A program made the position numbers and the translations under genes. From NCBI GenBank assembly GCA_040758475.1, contig JBFLVN010000097.1, forward strand, positions 1 to 12,521: 12,521 nucleotides of DNA, read 5' to 3'. The notes under the pieces were generated by a model. That model had not been told where the DNA came from. It worked only from the letters and a program-made list of their open reading frames with translations, and did no database searches. This stretch comes from JBFLVN01 sp040758475. Its GTDB lineage: Bacteria > JAGRBM01. This document shows, piece after piece, positions 1 to 5,920 of the stretch (positions within the stretch are counted from its first letter, which is position 1; every line of letters begins with the position of its first letter).

Positions 1-1
1 T

Positions 2-475
2 TTCCCAAGGCCCAAGGAGGTTCCCCGGGATTACACCCCCGGTCCCAAGCCCCATGTCTTCGAAATCAAGGATGCCCGCGTCGGGCCCATGATCTGTTTT
101 GAAGCCCTCTACCCGTGGCTCGCCCGCGACCTCGTGAAGAGCGGCGCCACGGTTCTTTTGAACGTTTCCAACGATGCCTGGTTTTTGAAAACCGCCGCCG
201 CCACCCAGCACATCGAGCAGGCCCGCTTGCGGGCCATCGAGCTCCGCCGGTATCTGATCCGCAACGCGGGGACGGGCATTTCCGCCGTCGTGGACCCCAC
301 GGGCGCCTATTCTTCGGAGAAACTCCCCATTTTTACTAGCGGGATCGTGAGGGGAGAGATTTTCCCCCTCGAAATAAAAACCCCTTACGCTCTTTGGGGC
401 GATTGGCCGGTGGTGGCGGGAAGTCTTGGGCTGATCGGATTTTACTTCTGGCGGAAAAAGCAAAGTCCGCAATAA
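2..475 (+). CDS. lnt: Apolipoprotein N-acyltransferase, C-terminal part (5' end outside window)
   Basis: Lnt transfers an acyl chain to the N-terminal cysteine of lipoproteins in the inner membrane, the last step of lipoprotein maturation in Gram-negatives. The frame is open to the window edge, so only about the last 157 residues are seen and the true start lies upstream. The fragment covers the end of the nitrilase-like periplasmic domain. It contains the block VGPMICFEALYP, whose Cys (codon 95-97) matches the catalytic Cys of the Glu-Lys-Cys triad; the Glu and Lys would lie upstream. Next come LLNVSNDAWF, AIELRRYLIRNAGTGISAVVDP, and a final hydrophobic helix (about 409-455) that fits the last membrane segment, followed by a short basic tail. 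The gene runs tail to tail into the next gene with only 4 bases between stop codons and no visible terminator. The family call is secure. Confidence 0.93.
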   Translation, partial: FPRPKEVPRDYTPGPKPHVFEIKDARVGPMICFEALYPWLARDLVKSGATVLLNVSNDAWFLKTAAATQHIEQARLRAIELRRYLIRNAGTGISAVVDPTGAYSSEKLPIFTSGIVRGEIFPLEIKTPYALWGDWPVVAGSLGLIGFYFWRKKQSPQ

Positions 476-479
476 ATCG

Positions 480-2033
480 TTATCCTGCCTGCCATTGGCC
501 GCCACCCTCGTTAGTGGTGCCCTTGGGCAGAAAGCTTTTCAAAAGATTTTCGACCCGCGTGTTGCTTGGGTCGATGCCTTGCAAGTCCTCCCGCTGGCGG
601 AGCTGGGTCGTCGTGGCCCCGAGGAATATCTGGAAGGATTTTGTCCGGGCGAGGAAGTCGTCCCGCAGGTCTGGCTTCTGGAGGGCCGCGACCGAGAGGT
701 CGTGGACGTGTCGGAAGAATTCTCCGAATTCCCGGATGTCCTGGAAGCGAAGGAGGTAAAGGGATTCGTTCCGGAAGTAATCGAAGAATTTCCGAAGGCT
801 CATGAGGTAGCTTCCCGCCACGGCGGCCCGGTCCTGACGGTCCGTATCATTCAAGCGGTCCTCGAAGTGGCGGATCAGATCGAGGAGCGCCAGAAGGTCT
901 TCAAGGAGCCTGCGCGAGCGCTGGGCAGGGGGTTCGAAGTTCGGGAAGATGTCCTTGCCGCTTGCTTCCGCGTCGAACACACGCGCCAGCGTCACGATTG
1001 CTTGCTGGAAGAAGTGGAAGAGGAGGCCGTGAGTGCTTTCGACCACCGCCCGGAGCTGGAAGACGCGGTTCGCCTGGAGGGCATGGGAGAGTTCCTCGGC
1101 ACTGATCTTCTTTAATTCCATCGTCATTTGATAGGTGAGATGGTCGAGTTCGGCCGAGAGGCGGTGGGCCTGATCGTTCAGCTCCGCCGTCACGATCTCC
1201 ATCCGCTCGTCAGGCTCCAGATTCCCCTCGAAGTCGAAGAGGCGGTCCTTGAAGCCATGTTCCAGGTAGGGAAGAAGCGCCCGGGCGTCGCTTCGGACCA
1301 GGGAGAAGATCAGGACGCAGCTCTTCAAGTACCCCACGTCCCGGCTCCGGGGATTGACGAACTGGAGGTACCGGAGGAGCCGGAAGAAGGAAAGAAAGAT
1401 GAACGAAAGCCGCCGCCGCAAGATGGAATGCTCTACCCGCAGGACGATCCGCGTGATGGCGGGATTGGAAACGCGATCGTATGCCGCCGAAAAGGAAAAG
1501 CTCTGGAGCGGGTTGAAGTAGCGGTTCAAGGCGATGGACCGCCGGATGATGGTTCCGATGGCGTTGAAGACGGGGTAGGGCATGGCTCCCGGCCGGGCGA
1601 GAAGGGCTTCGGCGATGGTTTGGGTGTGCCCGAGGGAATCGAAGAGGAAGAAGAGGCTCTCCCGCGGGGATTCTTGGGAAAAACTCCGGCTGGCCAGGGC
1701 GTCGCGCACGAGATCGTCGGCCACGTGGGTTTCGACGTACTTCTGGAAGTGGAACGCGCTCTTGTCGGCCTCGTCGAGCAGGAGTTGGGCCAAGGCGAGA
1801 AGCCTTCGCAAGAGTTCCGAAACAATTTCGAGCTCCTCCCGGAAATTCCGCGAGAGGATTTGTTCCCGGTCGCTTAAAAAGAGATTGTCGAGATTGAAGA
1901 AACGGTCCAAGCCCCTCAGCAGCATGTCGAGCTCGAAGAGGACTTCTTCTTTGCGTTCGATGATGAGCGTCGCAAGCCACGCCTCGCGTTCGCGGCGGAG
2001 CTGGTCGGCGGATTGCTGTGTCTCGTCGCTCAT
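480..2033 (-). CDS. Unknown 517-residue all-helical protein
   Basis: I do not recognise this protein. It appears almost wholly alpha-helical, rich in Leu, Phe, Arg and Glu, with no signal peptide, no Cys-pair metal site, no P-loop and no convincing membrane span. Residues 10-90 are charged and heptad-like and could form a coiled coil. Residues 155-225 are the most distinctive part (NAIGTIIRRSIALNRYFNPL, then an Arg/Phe-rich amphipathic stretch at 200-225). Residues 285-355 and 375-470 look like further helical bundles, and the tail (about 505-517) is Gly/Gln-rich and probably disordered. It is likely cytosolic and possibly membrane-peripheral or a scaffold; this is inference from composition only. 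No Shine-Dalgarno is visible before the ATG, but TAGAGT lies 12 bases upstream, so a very short leader is possible. The opposite strand is also partly open, but those frames have typical shadow composition (Glu/Gly/Val-rich), so the - strand frame is preferred. Confidence 0.8.
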   Translation of the reverse strand: MSDETQQSADQLRREREAWLATLIIERKEEVLFELDMLLRGLDRFFNLDNLFLSDREQILSRNFREELEIVSELLRRLLALAQLLLDEADKSAFHFQKYVETHVADDLVRDALASRSFSQESPRESLFFLFDSLGHTQTIAEALLARPGAMPYPVFNAIGTIIRRSIALNRYFNPLQSFSFSAAYDRVSNPAITRIVLRVEHSILRRRLSFIFLSFFRLLRYLQFVNPRSRDVGYLKSCVLIFSLVRSDARALLPYLEHGFKDRLFDFEGNLEPDERMEIVTAELNDQAHRLSAELDHLTYQMTMELKKISAEELSHALQANRVFQLRAVVESTHGLLFHFFQQAIVTLARVFDAEASGKDIFPNFEPPAQRSRRLLEDLLALLDLIRHFEDRLNDTDRQDRAAVAGSYLMSLRKFFDYFRNESLYLLRFQDIREFGEFFRHVHDLSVAALQKPDLRDDFLARTKSFQIFLGATTTQLRQREDLQGIDPSNTRVENLLKSFLPKGTTNEGGGQWQAG

Positions 2034-2116
2034 GGGAAGAAGTGCACTCTAGACGATCCGGCCCGCTTCGATGGGAGACTGCATAGACCCCTTGTCTGGT
2101 TTCCGGCCGCTGAAAC

Positions 2117-2135
2117 GCGTATTCCCTGCGTATTC
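2117..2135. repeat. 8-bp direct repeat, GCGTATTC-N3-GCGTATTC
   Basis: Two perfect copies of GCGTATTC (2117-2124 and 2128-2135) have an 11-bp period, close to one helical turn. They sit 84-102 bases upstream of the ATG of the unknown - strand gene, where an activator site could lie. Tandem half-sites at 11 bp are the pattern bound by OmpR/PhoB-type response regulators, but the half-site itself matches none that I know. Chance occurrence cannot be excluded. Confidence 0.35.
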
Positions 2136-2245
2136 TAAAACCGGCGCCGGGCGGGACGGCTTCGTTCTCCTTTCACAAGTATTTACAACGCTTTGGTTGG
2201 CCGGGCGATGGGGGTGGGATAGGCTCTTGTTGTTCCTAGAGAACA

Positions 2246-2297
2246 CGTGGGCCTCTCCGCTGTTTTTCGGCTCGCTTGTATGGCGGAGAGGCCCACG
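2246..2297. repeat. Perfect 15-bp inverted repeat (candidate RNA hairpin)
   Basis: The left arm (2246-2260, CGTGGGCCTCTCCGC) is the exact reverse complement of 2283-2297, around a 22-base loop. It lies about 55-106 bases past the stop codon of the short-chain dehydrogenase, so it could end or stabilise the three-gene - strand transcript. On the - strand no U-tract follows the stem, so it is not a standard intrinsic terminator. On the + strand the stem runs straight into GGCTTTTAAAGCC, a second small palindrome with a weak T-run. It could be a transcript-end stabiliser, a factor-dependent terminator or a small structured RNA. Confidence 0.6.
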
Positions 2298-2351
2298 GCT
2301 TTTAAAGCCCCGCCAATCCCCCATTTAAAGGCCTTGAAACTGCAATAGCCG

Positions 2352-3119
2352 CTATTTGATGACTTGGCCGCCGTCGATCACGACCGTCTCGCCGGTCATG
2401 AAATCCGAGGCCGGGCTGGCCATATAAACAGCCAAGGGCCCCAATTCTTCGGGTTCTCCCCAACGGCGCAGGGGAATGCGGGCCAGCATGGCGGGACCGA
2501 GTTTGGGGTCTTCGAACTGCTTGCGATTGATGTCGGTAAGGAAGTAGCCCGGCGCCAAAGCGTTCACGTTGATTTTGAGCGGCGACCATTCCAGGGCGAG
2601 CGATTTGGTGAGCTGAATGACTCCCCCCTTGCTCGCGCAGTAGGCGGTTAGCTGCTTTTCCGCGATGATGCCGTCGATGCTCGCGATGTTGATGACTTTT
2701 CCGCGCCCGAGCTTTTTCCACCCCGGCAGGAGTTTCTGGCAGAAGAAGAAATAGGACGAGAGATTCACGTTGATCACTTCGTTCCATTCTTCGGGCGTGA
2801 CTTTCTCCATGGGCTTGACGATTCCGATGCCTGCGTTGTTGACGAGAATTTCGATGTCGCCGAGCGCTTTTTGAGCATCGGCGCAGGCGCGTTCGATTTC
2901 CGGCACTTTCGAGACGTCGCAGGGGATCACGGGGGCCTTGCGGCCGAGTTTTTCGATGGCCGCGGCCGTTTCGGCGAGCGACTTCTTGTCGCGGGAGACG
3001 AGGGCCACGTTGGCGCCGGCTTCCGCCAGCGCGATCGCCATGGCGCGCCCAAGGCCCCGGCTCGCCCCCGTAACGAGAACCGCTTTCCCGTCCAGCCGGA
3101 ATTTTTCGAGTACGGTCAT
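2352..3119 (-). CDS. Short-chain dehydrogenase/reductase (FabG-like, classical SDR)
   Basis: A 255-residue classical SDR that oxidises or reduces a hydroxyl/keto group with NAD(P). The Rossmann motif TGASRGLG is at 17-24, a cofactor-selecting SR pair at 42-43 (Arg favours NADP), the adenine-binding Asp in CDV at 67-69, and NNAG at 94-97. The catalytic set is Asn119 (NVNLSS), Ser147, Tyr160 and Lys164 (YCASK). The end carries the usual DGG close to the C-terminus. An upstream in-frame extension exists (open to 3419) but lies inside the preceding gene. The chosen ATG has AGGAA 5-6 bases before it, overlapping the stop codon of the acyl-CoA dehydrogenase 7 bases away. As last gene of the operon it probably handles a 3-hydroxyacyl-CoA or similar alcohol intermediate. 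The substrate cannot be read from sequence, and sugar-acid dehydrogenases of this fold look alike. Confidence 0.95.
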   Translation of the reverse strand: MTVLEKFRLDGKAVLVTGASRGLGRAMAIALAEAGANVALVSRDKKSLAETAAAIEKLGRKAPVIPCDVSKVPEIERACADAQKALGDIEILVNNAGIGIVKPMEKVTPEEWNEVINVNLSSYFFFCQKLLPGWKKLGRGKVINIASIDGIIAEKQLTAYCASKGGVIQLTKSLALEWSPLKINVNALAPGYFLTDINRKQFEDPKLGPAMLARIPLRRWGEPEELGPLAVYMASPASDFMTGETVVIDGGQVIK

Positions 3120-3126
3120 GGGATTC

Positions 3127-4284
3127 CTACCAGTTGCGCCCTTCTTCGATGGCCGCGCGGGCGATGATGGTCCGCTGGATTTCGCTCGTTCCTTCATAGA
3201 GGCGCATGGCCCGGGCATCCCGGTAAACGCGCTCGATCCCCGTCTCCACCATGTAACCCATGCCGCCGTGGATCTGGATCGAGCGGTCGGCGACGCGCGC
3301 GAGGGCTTCGGACGCGTAGAGCTTGCAGATGGCGCATTCGCGGTTGACGTTCTTCCCCTGATCCTTGCGCCATGCCGAGGGGTAGAGCATGGACTCGACA
3401 CTGAAAATATCGACTTCATTGTCGGCGATCATCGCCTGGATGAGCTGCTTGTTGGCGATGGGCTCTCCGAACTGGACGCGTTGCTTGGCGTATTCGACGG
3501 CCTTGTCCTGGCAGTACTTCATCTGCCCCAAGGCCCGGGCCGCGAGCGAGAGACGGCCCGAGTTGAGCACCTTCATGGCGATCCGGAATCCTTGGCCCAC
3601 TTCACCGATCACGTTCGCGGCCGGGACGAGGCAGTCTTCAAAAATGAGTTCGCATTGCTTGACGACGTCCGAACCCATGCTGGGCTGGTGGCGGCCCACG
3701 GTGAATCCCGGCATGCCGCGCTCCACGATGAAGGCCGTGATGCCGCCTTTGGCTTTCTTCGAGCGGTCGTTGGCCGCCATGACGGTGAAGACATCCGACA
3801 TCTCGGCCCGGGTGATGAAATGCTTGCGGCCGTTTAAGACCCATTGGTCGCCCTTTTTCGTGGCAGTGGTCTCAATGGATTGAGCGTCCGAACCGGCGTT
3901 GGGCTCGGTGAGGGCGAAGGCGGCGAGTTTCTTCCCGGAGGCAAGCTCGGGAAGGTATTTCTTCTTCTGCGTTTCCGTTCCTTCGTAGACGATTCCCATG
4001 GCCCCGATGCCGTTGTTGCCGCTGATCAGGTAATTGAAGCAGTCGTGGGCCCAACCGAGCTCTTCCTGGATGATGAGGTGGGAGACCGTGTCCATCCCCA
4101 TGCCGCCGTATTCCTCGGGGATGGTGATGCCGCAGTAGCCCATTTCCCGGACTTTCTGGATGGCGCTCTCGGGGATTTTCTTGGTTTCCTCGATTTGCAG
4201 GGAGAGGGGTACGAGTTCCGACTGGACGAATTTTCGCGTCGTTTCACGGAGGAGCTGGTGTTCCTTGGAGAGTTCGAAGTGCAT
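3127..4284 (-). CDS. Acyl-CoA dehydrogenase (FAD-dependent)
   Basis: A 385-residue flavoenzyme of the short/medium-chain acyl-CoA dehydrogenase family, which introduces a trans-2 double bond into an acyl-CoA and passes electrons to electron-transfer flavoprotein. The N-terminal helical domain spans about 1-120, and the FAD-binding signature FALTEPNAGSD is at 123-133. The beta domain ends near 230 and a C-terminal helical bundle follows. QIHGGMGY and the base-bearing RLYEGTSEIQR are present; Glu364 aligns with the catalytic Glu of MCAD-type enzymes, so the protein looks active. Length is normal for the family. TAAGGAAT, 7-8 bases before the ATG, is a good ribosome site and overlaps the stop codon of the upstream crotonase gene (10-base gap), which indicates a shared transcript. 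Chain length or branched/cyclic preference cannot be told from sequence alone. ETF genes are not in the window. Confidence 0.96.
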   Translation of the reverse strand: MHFELSKEHQLLRETTRKFVQSELVPLSLQIEETKKIPESAIQKVREMGYCGITIPEEYGGMGMDTVSHLIIQEELGWAHDCFNYLISGNNGIGAMGIVYEGTETQKKKYLPELASGKKLAAFALTEPNAGSDAQSIETTATKKGDQWVLNGRKHFITRAEMSDVFTVMAANDRSKKAKGGITAFIVERGMPGFTVGRHQPSMGSDVVKQCELIFEDCLVPAANVIGEVGQGFRIAMKVLNSGRLSLAARALGQMKYCQDKAVEYAKQRVQFGEPIANKQLIQAMIADNEVDIFSVESMLYPSAWRKDQGKNVNRECAICKLYASEALARVADRSIQIHGGMGYMVETGIERVYRDARAMRLYEGTSEIQRTIIARAAIEEGRNW

Positions 4285-4294
4285 GGGTGATTCC

Positions 4295-5083
4295 TTATTT
4301 ACCTTGGAATTTGGGTGTCCGCTTTTCGTTCCGAGCCATGACCCCTTCGCGGGCGTCCTTGCTCGTCAAGATGATCGCCTGCAGGGCGGCCTCGTACTCG
4401 ATCTGGGCTTCCAGGGGAAGCTCGGCACCGCGCTGGAGCTGGCTCTTTAAGAAGGAGAAGGAGAGCGGCGGTCCCTCGCCAAGTTGTTGCGCGAGGCGCT
4501 CGGCCTCCCGGGGAAGGTCCTCATCGGAGACGACGCGGCTCACGATCCCCCAAGAAAGGGCTTTTTCCGCGTCCACGGGTTCGCCAAGGAGGTGGAGTTC
4601 GAGGGCCCGTCCCAGGCCCACGATCCGGGGGAGGAGGTACGTCCCCGCCACGTCGGCGGCAAAGCCGATCTTGGAAAAGGCCGAGCCGAAGGTAGCGCTC
4701 TTCGAACAGATGCGCAGGTCGCAGGCCAGGGCGAGGCTGAAGCCCGCCCCAAAACACGGGCCGTTTACCTGGGCCAGGATGGGCTTGGGGAGTTCCCTCA
4801 TTGTCCGCACGATGCGGCCCAATTTCCGGATGTGGTCGAAGCGCGCGGGGGGCGGTTCGGAGAGGCGGCTCTCGACGGTTTTGACGTCGCCCCCGGCGCA
4901 GAAGGCCCGCCCCGCCCCGGTCAGGATGACCGCGCGAGCCTCGGGCTCATCCTTCACCCGTTCGAGGGCTTCGATAAGCAGGTCCCATTCCTCGTTCCCG
5001 AGACCATTTAACCGTTCGGGACGGTTGAACGTGATTTTGGCAATGGGCGCGGTGATTTCGCAGAGGATCGTTGGTTCCGGCAT
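4295..5083 (-). CDS. Crotonase-family enzyme, PaaG-like enoyl-CoA isomerase
   Basis: A 262-residue crotonase-fold acyl-CoA enzyme and the first gene of the three-gene operon. The fold is clear from FNRPERLNGL (19-28), the oxyanion-hole strand GRAFCAGGDVK (58-68) and NGPCFGAG (107-114). The two Glu residues of true enoyl-CoA hydratase are missing: their positions hold Ser116 and Phe136. Asp144 sits in the stretch AFSKIGFAADVAGTYLLPR, which matches the AFSKLG...PD.GGTWLLPR block of E. coli PaaG, where an Asp is catalytic. The PaaG-type C-terminal ending (REGV..R..KRTPKFQGK) and identical length support this. It therefore looks like a double-bond isomerase (PaaG/enoyl-CoA isomerase type) rather than a hydratase. 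The ATG at 5083 is preceded by GGCGGAT; an in-frame ATG at 5119 would add 12 residues not typical of the family. It is divergent from the gene at 5190. Confidence 0.92.
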   Translation of the reverse strand: MPEPTILCEITAPIAKITFNRPERLNGLGNEEWDLLIEALERVKDEPEARAVILTGAGRAFCAGGDVKTVESRLSEPPPARFDHIRKLGRIVRTMRELPKPILAQVNGPCFGAGFSLALACDLRICSKSATFGSAFSKIGFAADVAGTYLLPRIVGLGRALELHLLGEPVDAEKALSWGIVSRVVSDEDLPREAERLAQQLGEGPPLSFSFLKSQLQRGAELPLEAQIEYEAALQAIILTSKDAREGVMARNEKRTPKFQGK

Positions 5084-5189
5084 GGTTATCCGCCCCGTGG
5101 GCGCGCGGCATTCTGCCACAAGGGGCGGGGGCGTCCAGGGCGGAGCCTTCAGGTGGAAGCATTCGCCCGCCCCGTGCTAAGAACCCCGC

Positions 5190-5852
5190 ATGGCCCTCGC
5201 CGGAAAAGAAGCCTTCAAGAAGGGGAAGGACCTGCCCAAGCCCGAACCGGGCCGCAAGGACCAGACCCCCGAGATGGTCCAACTCTCCCAGTTCGAGGCC
5301 CAGACAGAAAAGCTTCGGAACGATTTCGAGATGTACTTCCGGGGGATCGAGAAGAAGCCGCCCACCGACACGTGGGAAGCCCTCAAGAAGGAAATCCGCA
5401 AGATCCTTCAGGTGAAGTCGAACAACACGGGTTACAAGTTCCGCCGCCAGTCGGTGAGCCAGAAGTGGACGTCCTTCAACACTTACTGGGAACGGATCAT
5501 GAAGCAGATCGAGGACGGGACGTACGCCCGCCAGGTCTTCCTGGCGAAAGTTCATGAGCGGGCCAGGAAGCCCCTGACGATCCCACCACTCGAAGCGGCC
5601 AAGACCGGGCCCAAACCCGCGGCGAAAGCCCCGGGGGATGGCGTTTCAGCCCCGCTCGATAATCTCTACAAGTCTTACATCGACGCCCGCAAGACGACCG
5701 GGGAAGCGACCAATATTCCCAAGGACAAGCTCGCCCAGGTCATTGCCCAGCAGACGGCCGCCATCAAGGAAAAGTTCAAGTGCAAGAACGTGGAGTTCAA
5801 GGTGAGCGTCGAGGGCGGCAAGACCAAGCTCAAGGCCGTCCCGAAGTTCTAG
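5190..5852 (+). CDS. Basic two-domain protein of unknown function (220 residues)
   Basis: A lysine-rich soluble protein without signal peptide or membrane span. The N-terminal domain (about 30-122) is helical and contains the distinctive run FRRQSVSQKWTSFNTYW (84-100), then IEDGTYARQVF. A Pro/Ala/Lys linker follows (128-154). The C-terminal domain (155-220) starts LYKSYIDARKTTGEATNIP and ends in two predicted strands (VEFKVSVEGG, KTKLKAVPKF). The layout reminds me of a domain seen in myxobacterial and related proteins (possibly the MXAN_5187 C-terminal type), but this is from memory and unverified. No molecular role is known to me. There is no Shine-Dalgarno before the ATG. TAAGAA lies 6 bases upstream, which would give a leaderless transcript if it is the -10. 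The ATPase gene follows after 68 bases on the same strand, so co-transcription is possible. Confidence 0.8.
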   Translation: MALAGKEAFKKGKDLPKPEPGRKDQTPEMVQLSQFEAQTEKLRNDFEMYFRGIEKKPPTDTWEALKKEIRKILQVKSNNTGYKFRRQSVSQKWTSFNTYWERIMKQIEDGTYARQVFLAKVHERARKPLTIPPLEAAKTGPKPAAKAPGDGVSAPLDNLYKSYIDARKTTGEATNIPKDKLAQVIAQQTAAIKEKFKCKNVEFKVSVEGGKTKLKAVPKF

Positions 5853-5920
5853 GCAGTCCCGCCGTTGCCCCGTTTCGATTTCAGTGAAGATTGTTTCAAA
5901 ATTGATAGGGGTCCATAACG

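Larger units (their letters stand above)
2034..2351. other. 318-base non-coding region between two - strand genes
   Basis: This gap lies between the end of the acyl-CoA operon and the start of the unknown 517-residue gene, both on the - strand. It should hold the end of one transcript and the promoter of the next. I see a direct repeat (2117-2135), a TGTTC-N5-GAACA dyad (2231-2245), a perfect 15-bp inverted repeat (2246-2297) and an abutting short palindrome, GGCTTT-T-AAAGCC (2297-2309). I found no -35/-10 pair good enough to call. An open frame at 2049-2324 (- strand, 91 codons) lacks protein-like composition and a ribosome site and is not called. Confidence 0.6.

Noticed and set aside
1128..1877. 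249-codon + strand frame opposite the unknown helical gene (and another at 495-1115)
   Set aside because: Glu/Gly/Val/Pro-rich shadow composition with no motif or ribosome site. The - strand frame spans the whole region uninterrupted and reads like a folded protein.
2049..2324. 91-codon - strand frame in the intergenic gap
   Set aside because: It spans the hairpin and dyads, has no ribosome site, and its low-order Arg/Ser/Pro-rich sequence looks non-coding.
3120..3419. N-terminal extension of the SDR frame to 3419
   Set aside because: It lies inside the acyl-CoA dehydrogenase gene. The ATG at 3119 has a good ribosome site, and the protein from there matches the normal SDR length and N-terminus.
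5084..5119. Longer start (ATG at 5119) for the crotonase gene
   Set aside because: The extra 12 residues are not family-like. The ATG at 5083 has a GGCGGA site and gives the usual PaaG length.
5865..5907. Copper-regulator operator or promoter (CueR/CsoR style) before copA
   Set aside because: TTGCCC and TTGATA can be found, but spacing is wrong and no convincing dyad for a known copper regulator is present.
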